Shown here: in pieces, positions 1-7,914 of the stretch
Numbering within the stretch: position 1 is the stretch's first letter
How the letters are laid out: each line of letters opens with the position of its first letter
Source of the DNA: Stieleria varia
Lineage (GTDB): Bacteria; Planctomycetota; Planctomycetia; Pirellulales; Pirellulaceae
DNA length: 64,000 nucleotides
Direction: 5' to 3'
Assembly (NCBI RefSeq): GCF_038443385.1
Contig: NZ_CP151726.1
Coordinates: 1,426,001 to 1,490,000 of the forward strand
Program-made: the position numbers and the translations under genes
The notes under the pieces: model-generated
Told to the model about the DNA's origin: nothing
Databases searched by the model: none
Seen by the model: the letters and a program-made list of their open reading frames with translations, nothing else

Positions 1-504
1 GGTGCGGTCCAGCAGGCCCTCAGTTGCGATCTCCAAGTTCGCGACGTCGCGGCAAAGTACAAGGACGCGACCAACGTCCTGTATCTCGGTCGACAGTTCA
101 ATTTCCCCACGGCGCTGGAAGGCGCACTGAAGCTCAAGGAAATCAGCTACATCCATGCCGAAGGCTACCCGGCGGCGGAAATGAAACACGGCCCGATCGC
201 GTTGGTGGACAAAGCCACACCCAGTGTGTTCATCATCCCCCACGGAACGACTTATGACAAAGTCATGGCGAACATGGAAGAAGTCCGTGCGCGGGGAGGC
301 CCGATCATCGCCATCGCCAGCCATGACGATCCCCAAGTCGACTCGGTCGCCGACGATGTGATCCGAATTCCCCGTGTTCCCGAATTCTTGCAGCCGATTG
401 TGTCCGTGATCCCTCTGCAGTTGCTGTCATACCACGTCGCCCTGCTTCGGGGTTGTGACGTGGACAAACCGAGAAACTTGGCCAAAAGTGTGACTGTCGA
501 ATGA
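1..504 (+). CDS. glmS: Glucosamine-fructose-6-phosphate aminotransferase, C-terminal part (5' truncated)
   Basis: The frame is open from the first base and ends with TGA at 502-504, giving the last 167 residues of GlmS. The enzyme makes glucosamine-6-phosphate from fructose-6-phosphate and glutamine, the first step towards UDP-GlcNAc, in the cytoplasm. What is visible is the second SIS (sugar isomerase) domain: LGRQFNFPTALEGALKLKE, then the family hallmark AEGYPAAEMKHGPIALV near residues 55-72, and the C-terminal tail ending KSVTVE, which matches the usual GlmS ending PRNLAKSVTVE. The amidotransferase domain and the first SIS domain lie upstream of the window. No frameshift is seen in the visible part. 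Confidence 0.96.
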   Translation, partial: GAVQQALSCDLQVRDVAAKYKDATNVLYLGRQFNFPTALEGALKLKEISYIHAEGYPAAEMKHGPIALVDKATPSVFIIPHGTTYDKVMANMEEVRARGGPIIAIASHDDPQVDSVADDVIRIPRVPEFLQPIVSVIPLQLLSYHVALLRGCDVDKPRNLAKSVTVE

Positions 505-615
505 CCCTCACTCTTGCCGATCATGTTCAGTGGACTATCTATTGAGTTCACCCCCACGGAATCGCCCCGCTGCGTCGGGCTTTGCCAGCATGCTTTTTGA
601 CTCCGGAGAGATCCA

Positions 616-819
616 ATGAAAACCACCGGACTGACCTATAACTCACGAAAAGCCCTGATGAACAACATCGGGGAAGCCGCCGGAACGGAGATCGCCAACT
701 TGATTTCCCAGATGGCCGCCGAGATCGAAGAATTGCGACGCACCAAGGTCAGCGTCACTCGAATCGTCCCGGGCAACGAAGATCGGTACCGCGAAGAGTA
801 CGTGGAAGAGCCCGTTTGA
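616..819 (+). CDS. Small conserved-type hypothetical protein (67 aa)
   Basis: A 67-residue protein starting MKTTGLTYNSRKAL. A purine-rich GGAGAG ribosome binding site (605-610) precedes the ATG by 5 bases, which supports translation. The middle (IANLISQMAAEIEELRRTK) is a likely amphipathic helix or short coiled coil, and the tail is acidic and rich in Arg and Tyr. No signal peptide or membrane segment is visible. It lies alone between glmS and leuC in the same direction, with about 110 bases on the glmS side and 175 on the leuC side. I do not recognise a family. The good ribosome site and codon use argue that it is real. Confidence 0.6.
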   Translation: MKTTGLTYNSRKALMNNIGEAAGTEIANLISQMAAEIEELRRTKVSVTRIVPGNEDRYREEYVEEPV

Positions 820-993
820 TTTCCGCTAAAACACGTCGAATCGACATGAACTGGCGGTGAACCTGGCATGGATCGAGGGTGTCTGAGCTACTTTCAGGCC
901 CTCTGTTTCTGACGTCGCGCCGTTGACATTTTCGTCTCCACAGTTGACAGTGGCGGCGGAAATTTCTCCCCAGCGACCCTCATTCAAACACTC

Positions 994-2424
994 ATGTCCG
1001 ACGCCAATTCGTCCGCCCCGCGGACTTTGCTTGATAAAATCTGGGACCAGCACGTCGTCCACGCCCCCGAATCAGGGCCAGCGATCCTGTACATCGATCT
1101 GCACTTGGTCCACGAAGTCACCAGTCCCCAAGCCTTTGAGGGCCTGCGTCTGGCCGGTCGGCCCGTCCGTCGACCCGAGCGAACGCTCGCCACCCCCGAC
1201 CACAACGTCCCCACGACCGACCGCAGTCTGCCGATCGCGGACCCGATCAGCAAAAAACAGATCGAAACCCTGCGGGCCAACTGCCAGGAATTCGGCGTCC
1301 AGCTCTATGACATCGGCGACGTCCGCCAAGGAATCGTGCACGTCATCGGCCCGGAAAATGGTTTCACCCAACCGGGCATGACGATCGTTTGCGGCGACTC
1401 CCACACCGCGACCCACGGCGCTTTCGGTGCGTTGGCCTTCGGCATCGGGACCAGCGAAGTCGAACACGTGCTGGCGACGCAAACGTTGCTGCAGTTCAAA
1501 CCCAAGACCTTTGAACTTCGTGTCGACGGCGAATTGCCACGCGGCGTGACGGCCAAGGACATGATCCTGTACTTGATCGGCCAAATCGGAACCGCCGGCG
1601 GAACGGGTTACGTGCTGGAGTACACCGGAGAGTGCGTTCGCGCACTGTCCATGGAAGAACGCATGACGGTGTGCAACATGTCGATCGAAGCGGGCGCGCG
1701 AGCCGGTATGATCGCCCCCGATCAAACCACCTTTGACTACTTGCGTGGCCTGCCCGAGTCGCCCAGCGATTTCGATGCGGCGGTCGAGCGTTGGCGGTTG
1801 CTCAACACCGATGCCGGCGCGACCTACGATCGCTCGTTGGTTTTCCAAGGCAGCGATATCGAACCCCAAGTGACCTGGGGCACCAACCCCGGCCAAGTCA
1901 TCGGCGTCACGGCGGCAACGCCCGATCCGAGCGACTTCGACGACGCGACCGATCAAAAGACCACCAGTGATGCGTTGGCCTACATGGGTCTGAATGCAAA
2001 GACGAAGATGCAGGACGTCTCAATCGACCGCGTCTTCATCGGCTCCTGCACCAATGCACGCATCGAGGACTTGCGGGCCGCCGCGGCAACCGTCAAAGGA
2101 CACCGAGTCAGTGATCACGTCAACGCGATGGTGGTCCCCGGCAGCGGACGTGTGAAAACTCAAGCCGAATCCGAAGGCCTGGATAAGATCTTTACCGAAG
2201 CAGGCTTTGAATGGCGAGAAGCCGGTTGCAGCATGTGCTTGGCGATGAACCCGGACAAGTTGGCACCGGGCGAACGGTGCGCCAGCACCAGCAACCGAAA
2301 TTTCGAAGGCCGGCAGGGCAAGGGCGGACGCACGCACTTGGTCAGCCCCGCGATGGCCGCCGCTGCCGCCGTCGCCGGACACTTCGTCGACATCCGTCAG
2401 TGGGACTACAAGTCCGGCAACTGA
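994..2424 (+). CDS. leuC: 3-isopropylmalate dehydratase large subunit
   Basis: A 476-residue LeuC of normal family length. With LeuD it isomerises 2-isopropylmalate to 3-isopropylmalate in leucine synthesis, using a [4Fe-4S] cluster. The aconitase-fold signatures are clear: the N-terminal [13 protein letters not shown], the block [36 protein letters not shown] (given here only by its key residues CGDSHT and [10 protein letters not shown]), and the cluster cysteines in [17 protein letters not shown] and the pair in [12 protein letters not shown]. The ATG at 994 gives the expected N-terminus, although no strong ribosome site precedes it. leuD follows after 54 bases, so the two subunits are very likely co-transcribed. 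Confidence 0.98.
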   Translation: MSDANSSAPRTLLDKIWDQHVVHAPESGPAILYIDLHLVHEVTSPQAFEGLRLAGRPVRRPERTLATPDHNVPTTDRSLPIADPISKKQIETLRANCQEFGVQLYDIGDVRQGIVHVIGPENGFTQPGMTIVCGDSHTATHGAFGALAFGIGTSEVEHVLATQTLLQFKPKTFELRVDGELPRGVTAKDMILYLIGQIGTAGGTGYVLEYTGECVRALSMEERMTVCNMSIEAGARAGMIAPDQTTFDYLRGLPESPSDFDAAVERWRLLNTDAGATYDRSLVFQGSDIEPQVTWGTNPGQVIGVTAATPDPSDFDDATDQKTTSDALAYMGLNAKTKMQDVSIDRVFIGSCTNARIEDLRAAAATVKGHRVSDHVNAMVVPGSGRVKTQAESEGLDKIFTEAGFEWREAGCSMCLAMNPDKLAPGERCASTSNRNFEGRQGKGGRTHLVSPAMAAAAAVAGHFVDIRQWDYKSGN

Positions 2425-2478
2425 TCGCAACACGCCGCCCTTCGCCATCACGCAATCACTCAACCCCATTCCATCACC

Positions 2479-3069
2479 ATGCAAAAGTTCATCGCGCACA
2501 CCGGTCTCGTCGTGACCATGAATCGCGCCAACGTCGACACCGACCAAATCATCCCCAAGCAGTTCCTCAAACGGATCGAGCGAACCGGTTTTGGCCAGTA
2601 CTTGTTTTACGATTGGCGTTTCCAAGACGACGGCACGACACCGCGTACGGAGTTTGAGTTGAATCGACCCGAAGTCGAAGGCGCCACGATCCTCGTCGCC
2701 CGCAAGAACTTTGGCAGCGGCAGCAGTCGCGAACACGCTGTCTGGGCGTTGGACGACTACGGATTCCGTAGCGTCATCGCGCCTTCCTTTGCCGACATCT
2801 TTTACAACAACTGTTTCAAGAACGGCGTGTTGCCCATCGTGTTGCCCGAAGCCGACATTGACACGATCTTTCAAAAGGCCGAGCAGCCCGGCTATCAACT
2901 GACGGTTGACCTGGACAATCAAGTCGTCCGAGACGAAAGCGGCTGGGAGTGCAAATTCGACATCGACCCCAGCCGTCGCGAAAACATGATCAACGGCCTG
3001 GATGACATCGCCCAAACGCTGATGCACGAAGAAAAAATCAGCGCCTACGAAGCCGCCAGAACCTGGTAG
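2479..3069 (+). CDS. leuD: 3-isopropylmalate dehydratase small subunit
   Basis: A 196-residue LeuD, the usual bacterial length for the form paired with a separate large subunit. It supplies the swivelling domain of isopropylmalate isomerase. Family landmarks are the N-terminal [14 protein letters not shown], the substrate-loop motif [18 protein letters not shown] near residues 75-92, and [17 protein letters not shown] near residues 106-122. The start is the ATG at 2479, which yields [12 protein letters not shown] as in other LeuD proteins. It sits 54 bases behind leuC on the same strand. An inverted repeat at 3141-3198 lies between its end and the convergent reductase gene and may terminate both transcripts. 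Confidence 0.98.
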   Translation: MQKFIAHTGLVVTMNRANVDTDQIIPKQFLKRIERTGFGQYLFYDWRFQDDGTTPRTEFELNRPEVEGATILVARKNFGSGSSREHAVWALDDYGFRSVIAPSFADIFYNNCFKNGVLPIVLPEADIDTIFQKAEQPGYQLTVDLDNQVVRDESGWECKFDIDPSRRENMINGLDDIAQTLMHEEKISAYEAARTW

Positions 3070-3140
3070 TGCACCTCGCGTTGATGTGCTGACTTCAAGC
3101 AGCGCTGTGAAGCATTCTCTTTGCTGAAACGCGGGACATA

Positions 3141-3198
3141 CCAGCATGAAGCGCAAGCGAGTGAGTCGCCATATTCACTCGCTTGCGCTTCGTGCTGG
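3141..3198. repeat. Dispersed palindromic repeat at a convergent gene junction
   Basis: Two 24-base arms (3141-3164 and 3175-3198) are inverted copies with a single mismatch and a 10-base loop. The core is AAGCGCAAGCGAGTGA. From memory, this type of palindrome is common in Rhodopirellula intergenic DNA. It sits between the ends of leuD (+) and the RmlD-like gene (-), where it could act as a two-way terminator, but there is no T-run, so simple factor-independent termination is doubtful. Confidence 0.85.
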
Positions 3199-3237
3199 TA
3201 TTCTTGACCGTCAGACGGCCAATCCGGCGCAGCTTCG

Positions 3238-4290
3238 TCAAGTCTGTTGGCGACGAGATTTCGGGACCGGCTCAGGACGTCGAGGATTTTGGTACAGCAG
3301 TTGGGCGACCGATTGCTCGCCGACTTGAAAATCCTCAGGCAAGTCATCCGGCGCGTGATGCCAGTCACGATGTGTCGGGACCAATCGATCGTCGATCGGC
3401 CAAGGATCAAACGGCTGACGTCCCAAGTATTCAACGAGCTTGTCACAGTTCAAGCTGACGTCCCCTGCGCGCGGCGGCATCGGGCCGGCTTGTCGGCGCA
3501 TGCATCCATGCAGCAGGGACGGATCGTGACCTCCGACGACGTTCACCACCTGAGCGATTTGGTACAAGCTGATGCGGCGTGGACCGCCAGCGTGATAGAT
3601 GCCAGCGAGAGGACGATTCAGCAAATCAGCCAACAAGCGACACAAACAATCGGTGAACGTCGGCGTGCGGACTTCGTCGAAATATAACGTCGCCGGTTTT
3701 CCCTGTTTGAATCGTGACGCGATCCAGTCGATCGCACCGGCATGTCCGTTGAAGCTGATGCCCATCGGCAACGAAATCCGCAAAACACAGGCATCCGGGC
3801 ATTGATCCAGTACGACTTGCTCGGCTCGAACCATCATGGCTCCGTAAACCGTCACGGGGTCAGCCCGATCGGTCTCGACGTAACCCGAGTGGGACTCGTC
3901 CGGCTCACGACCCGCGAAGACCAGATCGATCGAGGTGTGAAGCACTCTCGCGTCGTACCGGGCGGCATGCCGCAAGACGTTCTCGGTTCCGAGAACATTG
4001 ACTCGGTACGCCATGTCGGGATCGGTCTCACAGGATTTCAATCGGCAACTGCCCAAGCTGCTGATCACGCTGCCAAACCGGTGTTCTTGCCACAACTGCT
4101 GGACCGCCAACGAATCGGTCAACTCGCATGGAATGATCCCGGGTCCCGACAGAGGCCACATGCTGGGTTGTCGTACGCCGATCACTTTGTCGCCATAGCG
4201 GCGGCGAAAGTAATGGAACGCATTGAAACCGGCGACGCCCGCGATGCCCGTGATCAACATCGGCAGCGGAGGATGATTCGGTGAAGTCAT
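3238..4290 (-). CDS. RmlD-like NAD(P)-dependent sugar nucleotide reductase/epimerase with altered catalytic site
   Basis: About 350 residues of the extended short-chain dehydrogenase superfamily, closest in layout to dTDP-4-dehydrorhamnose reductase (RmlD). The Rossmann motif TGIAGVAG (G15, G18, G21) and the block VLHTSIDLVFAG (about residues 117-127) are typical. The catalytic tyrosine appears in TVYGAMMVRAE, but the position of the lysine in YxxxK is Met153. The ATG at 4290-4288 overlaps the TGA of the upstream sulfatase as TGATG, so translation is probably coupled; a GTG one codon upstream is a weaker alternative. Coupling to a sulfatase suggests a role in sulfated or unusual sugars, but that is inference. 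The activity is uncertain because of the missing lysine. Confidence 0.8.
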   Translation of the reverse strand: MTSPNHPPLPMLITGIAGVAGFNAFHYFRRRYGDKVIGVRQPSMWPLSGPGIIPCELTDSLAVQQLWQEHRFGSVISSLGSCRLKSCETDPDMAYRVNVLGTENVLRHAARYDARVLHTSIDLVFAGREPDESHSGYVETDRADPVTVYGAMMVRAEQVVLDQCPDACVLRISLPMGISFNGHAGAIDWIASRFKQGKPATLYFDEVRTPTFTDCLCRLLADLLNRPLAGIYHAGGPRRISLYQIAQVVNVVGGHDPSLLHGCMRRQAGPMPPRAGDVSLNCDKLVEYLGRQPFDPWPIDDRLVPTHRDWHHAPDDLPEDFQVGEQSVAQLLYQNPRRPEPVPKSRRQQT

Positions 4291-5801
4291 CACAGTCTCG
4301 CGGGATTGACGGGAGTCGTCGGAATGTCACCAGACGCACGCGCGCGAAGCAGTGGTTGCAAACGGCGGATGACGTTCACCGAAGCGGCATCCGGCTCGAT
4401 CGCCAGATTGTGAAACTCCATCGGATCGCTGGCGTGGTCGTACAACTCGACACCGTGTTTGCCATTGCCCCATTCGGTGTAGCGAAATCGCTCGTCGCGA
4501 ACGCTGCACCCCATCACGGGTTCGGCCAGTCGGTCGTCGGCAGGTCGCAGGACTTGGGTGACGGCGACGTTATCCCATTCCATTAGCGGATCACTCAGCA
4601 AGGGAGACAGATCATTTCCGGCGAGATCGTCGGGTGATTCGACTTGGGCAAGCGAGGCGAGTGTGGGATACAAGTCGACGAATTCAACCACACGCGAACA
4701 AGGCGTTCCATTGCCCGCGGCACGGGGTTGACGAATGATCAACGGCGCTCGGGCAGACTGTTCGAACAAAGTCCGTTTTTGCCACACGCCATTGTGTTCA
4801 CCAAGGTGATATCCGTGATCGCTCCAAAGCACCACGATGGTATTGTCGCTGAGCTTCAGTTCTGACAAGGCGGCCAGCATCCGACCGACTTGAGCATCGA
4901 TAAACGAAACGCTCGCGTAGTACGCCTGGATGGCTTGCCGTAACACCGGTTCGCTGAGCCCGTAATGTGGAACCGGGCAGTTGTGAGCGAATGCGGCGGT
5001 GGGGATATCGTCTCGATCGTCGGCAGGAGCAAAGGGCAACCTCATCTCGTCTGCCGGGTACAGGTCAAAGTATTTTTTCGGCGCGACATAGGGCGTGTGA
5101 GGTCGAAAGAAACCGACGGCCAAGAAGAAAGGCTCGCTTCGTTTTTGCCGCATCAACTTAATGGCCTCCGTCGCGATCATCCCATCGGTTTGTTCGGTAT
5201 CCTCGCCGTCGGCGGCCAACCAACTGAGCGCCGCACTGATCTTGCGATGCGGTTCGGCATTGAAAATCTTGTCTTCGTCAGCCTTGTCACGCCCGATCGG
5301 ATTGACCTTGTGCTGCCATGATGGCGGATCATCAAAGCCGTCGGTGCCGATGGATGCCGGCACGTTGTAGTGATAGATCTTGCCGATCCGCGCGGCAAAG
5401 TAACCAGCGTTCTGAAAGGCTTGCGGCAACGTCACTACCTCGGGGACTTCATCGCGAAAGTGCCGATCCAGATCATAGACCTTGATCGTGTCCGGACGCA
5501 GACCAGTCATCAAGGACGCGCGAGTGGGATTGCACAGCGGCAACTGGTTATACGCTCTTTGAAAGCAGACCCCGCTGGCTGCCAGCGAATCGATATGCGG
5601 TGTTCTGGCCACCACGTCGCCATAGCATCCCAACGTGCAGGCGAGGTCATCCACGGCGATCATCAGGACATTGGGCTGCTGTCGATTGGGTACCGGCTGG
5701 GCAGCACTGTTATGAGCAGCACTGTTTTGAGCAGCAACACGCTGGAAACTGAGACAGATCGGCAGCACAGCCAGCAATGCTGTCAAAGTGAATCGGAACA
5801 C
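4290..5801 (-). CDS. Secreted arylsulfatase-family sulfatase, iduronate-2-sulfatase-like
   Basis: A 503-residue sulfatase with a signal peptide ([19 protein letters not shown], then AAQ). The metal-binding start is [18 protein letters not shown]. The formylglycine motif is CNPTRAS in [19 protein letters not shown] (cysteine near residue 91), a permitted variant of Cx[22 protein letters not shown] further on is the conserved SDHG region with metal and active-site residues. The order and length fit the iduronate-2-sulfatase-like group that is abundant in marine planctomycetes, which use many sulfatases on algal polysaccharides; the substrate cannot be told from sequence. The start codon is GTG. 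It is translationally coupled to the downstream RmlD-like gene through a TGATG overlap. Maturation needs a formylglycine-generating enzyme encoded elsewhere. Confidence 0.93.
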   Translation of the reverse strand: MFRFTLTALLAVLPICLSFQRVAAQNSAAHNSAAQPVPNRQQPNVLMIAVDDLACTLGCYGDVVARTPHIDSLAASGVCFQRAYNQLPLCNPTRASLMTGLRPDTIKVYDLDRHFRDEVPEVVTLPQAFQNAGYFAARIGKIYHYNVPASIGTDGFDDPPSWQHKVNPIGRDKADEDKIFNAEPHRKISAALSWLAADGEDTEQTDGMIATEAIKLMRQKRSEPFFLAVGFFRPHTPYVAPKKYFDLYPADEMRLPFAPADDRDDIPTAAFAHNCPVPHYGLSEPVLRQAIQAYYASVSFIDAQVGRMLAALSELKLSDNTIVVLWSDHGYHLGEHNGVWQKRTLFEQSARAPLIIRQPRAAGNGTPCSRVVEFVDLYPTLASLAQVESPDDLAGNDLSPLLSDPLMEWDNVAVTQVLRPADDRLAEPVMGCSVRDERFRYTEWGNGKHGVELYDHASDPMEFHNLAIEPDAASVNVIRRLQPLLRARASGDIPTTPVNPARL

Positions 5802-6029
5802 GGCACAGGCTCAGGAAAGGAGTATTTCGGCGGAGAACAGAATTTGCCCACAGGATAGCTCAAAGCCTCTGACGGCGTGAATCGCCTTGAATTGCGAGAG
5901 AAACAGCTTCGTCGGCACAAACACGATTCGTCTTGAGTCCGATTCGAAATTTTTCTACCCTCCGAAGCCGACCGACGATTTCATGCGTCGAGCGTTCGAT
6001 GCTACCAACGGTTCAAAGGAGTGACCGAG

Positions 6030-7802
6030 ATGCCCTTTCCACGATTCTTGACCCCCATTCGATTCGGCTATTGCCTAGCACTTGTCAGCGTTATCGCCCT
6101 CGCCAGCACGGTCCGCAGCGTCGCCGCAGCGGACAGCTCGGACGGCATCGTTGCGGTCGTCAACGCCGAACCGATCACTCAAAAGATGCTGGCCGATGCC
6201 TCCGTCACGCGATACGGCAAGGACGTATTGGACAACGTCATCAACCGCCAATTGATCATGCAGGCCTGCAACGAGAAAGGGCTGCAGGTCAGCGAACAAG
6301 AAGTCGCAGAAGAGATCAATCGGATTGCGGCAAAGTTCAAGCTCACGACTCCAGACTACTTGAAACTGCTGGACGAAGAGCGAGACATCACACCGGGTCG
6401 CTATGCCCGCGAGATCATCTGGCCGATGTTGGCGCTCCGCAAATTGGTCGCCGGCCAAGTCGAACCGACCCAACAAGAATTCAATGAAGCCTATCTGGCG
6501 CAGTTCGGTGAGGCGGTCAAGTGCCGCATGATCATGGTCGCCGACAAAACCAAGGCGGATTCACTGCACCGTGAAGCCGTCGCCAACCCGGCCGGTTTCG
6601 GTAATCTCGCCAAAATGAACAGCGAAGACGAAACCAGCGCCAGCGTCGGCGGATTGATCCCACCCATCCGTCGCTACACCGGCGACTCACGTTTGGAGGA
6701 AGCCGCATTTGCGTTGAAGGACAACGAAGTCTCGCCGCTGATTCAAATCGCCGACCAGTGGATGTTCCTGCAAGCCGTGCGACGCATCCCCGCAGCGACA
6801 CCACCAACCAACGAAATGCCCGCTATCCGCGAACAAATCGTGGATCGCATTCGTGATCAAAAAATCCGTGGCGCCGCCGGTGAGTTGTTTGCCAAGTTGC
6901 AACGCGATGCCAATGTGTCCAAAGTATTCGGCAACGCAGACCTGCAAGCCAAGTTTCCAGGCGTCGCTGCAATCGTCAACGAACAACGCATCACGATCTC
7001 CGCTCTCGCATCGGAGTGTGTCAAACGTCACGGCGGCGATGTCCTGGAAGGCGAGATCAATCGAAAACTGTTGACGCAGGGACTCAAAAAAGCCGGCAAA
7101 CAGGTCTCGCAGCCCGACATCGATCAGGAAATCGCCAAAGCGGCGATCACCTACGGATTCATCGGTGAGGACGGTAAACCCAACATCGCTGCCTGGATGG
7201 AATCGGTCACCAGTGACGGACAAACCACGCCTGCGATCTACATCCAAGATTCCGTCTGGCCAAGCGTCGCACTTCGCAAACTGGTCGAAGACGAAATCAA
7301 GATCACGGAGCAAGACGTCAAGCAGGGATTTGAGTCGTCCTACGGCGAACGAGCCGAGATCCTGGCGATCGTGCTGTCCGATCAACGCACCGCACAAAAG
7401 GTTTGGAAGATGGCTCGTGACAATCCGTCGGAAGAGTTCTTCGGACGTTTGGCCGAACAGTACAGTGTCGAACCCGTTTCAGCCAGCAACCGAGGTAAGG
7501 TACCGCCGATCCGCCAACACAGCGGTCAGCCATTGATCGAGCGAGAAGCCTTTGCACTCAAACCGGGAGAACTCAGTGGGATCATCGCCACGGCGGACAA
7601 ATACATCGTGCTCAAGAGCCAAGGGCGCACGACACCGTACGTGACGGACCTGGAGGCTGTGCGATCAGAGTTGGTCAACGAACTGACCGAACGAAAGACG
7701 GCCGCCGCGATGGCATCGACCTTCGATCGATTGAAGACGTCTGCTGAAATCGACAACTACTTCATCGCCGCCAAAGAAATCGCCGCCACAGCACAACGCT
7801 GA
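6030..7802 (+). CDS. Exported SurA/PrsA-like peptidyl-prolyl isomerase with two tandem copies
   Basis: A secreted protein of about 590 residues. The ATG at 6030 is preferred over the GTG at 6021 because GGAG (6018-6021) stands 8 bases before it. A signal peptide is visible (FGYCLALVSVIALASTVRSVAAA). The rest holds two similar units: each begins with 'VAVVNAEPIT' or 'AAIVNEQRIT', continues with a helical SurA-type chaperone region (DVLDNVINRQLIMQ and DVLEGEINRKLLTQ), and ends with a parvulin-like rotamase region (SVGGLIPPIRRYTGDSRLEEAAFALK and the matching NRGKVPPIRQHSGQPLIEREAFALK, key residues given). It probably assists folding of exported or outer-membrane proteins. Whether the rotamase units are active is uncertain. 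It stands alone, followed by a hairpin repeat. Confidence 0.88.
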   Translation: MPFPRFLTPIRFGYCLALVSVIALASTVRSVAAADSSDGIVAVVNAEPITQKMLADASVTRYGKDVLDNVINRQLIMQACNEKGLQVSEQEVAEEINRIAAKFKLTTPDYLKLLDEERDITPGRYAREIIWPMLALRKLVAGQVEPTQQEFNEAYLAQFGEAVKCRMIMVADKTKADSLHREAVANPAGFGNLAKMNSEDETSASVGGLIPPIRRYTGDSRLEEAAFALKDNEVSPLIQIADQWMFLQAVRRIPAATPPTNEMPAIREQIVDRIRDQKIRGAAGELFAKLQRDANVSKVFGNADLQAKFPGVAAIVNEQRITISALASECVKRHGGDVLEGEINRKLLTQGLKKAGKQVSQPDIDQEIAKAAITYGFIGEDGKPNIAAWMESVTSDGQTTPAIYIQDSVWPSVALRKLVEDEIKITEQDVKQGFESSYGERAEILAIVLSDQRTAQKVWKMARDNPSEEFFGRLAEQYSVEPVSASNRGKVPPIRQHSGQPLIEREAFALKPGELSGIIATADKYIVLKSQGRTTPYVTDLEAVRSELVNELTERKTAAAMASTFDRLKTSAEIDNYFIAAKEIAATAQR

Positions 7803-7807
7803 CCAAA

Positions 7808-7906
7808 TGTACGTCAGGCTTTCTAGCCTGACACGCAACATGTACGTCAGGCTTTCTAGCCTGACATACAGCACTGAATTGTCAGGCTAGAAAGCCTGAC
7901 GTACGT
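7808..7906. repeat. Three copies of a 20-nt self-complementary hairpin repeat
   Basis: Three copies of GTCAGGCTTTCTAGCCTGAC occur at 7813-7832, 7846-7865 (both forward) and 7881-7900 (reverse). Each is itself a hairpin: an 8-bp stem closed by a TTCT or AGAA loop. Each copy is flanked by GTAC on the outer side. The cluster lies exactly between the ends of two convergent genes. A related cluster with the same unit occurs at 39739-39816. Confidence 0.95.
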
Positions 7907-7914
7907 CTCGAAAT

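Noticed and set aside
1072-1956. Open frame of 294 codons opposite leuC
   Set aside because: Shadow of leuC; no ribosome site or recognisable protein motif.
2020-3156. Long open frame (378 codons) on the minus strand over leuC/leuD
   Set aside because: It is antisense to two clearly recognised genes, and its composition is that of a shadow frame produced by high third-position GC.
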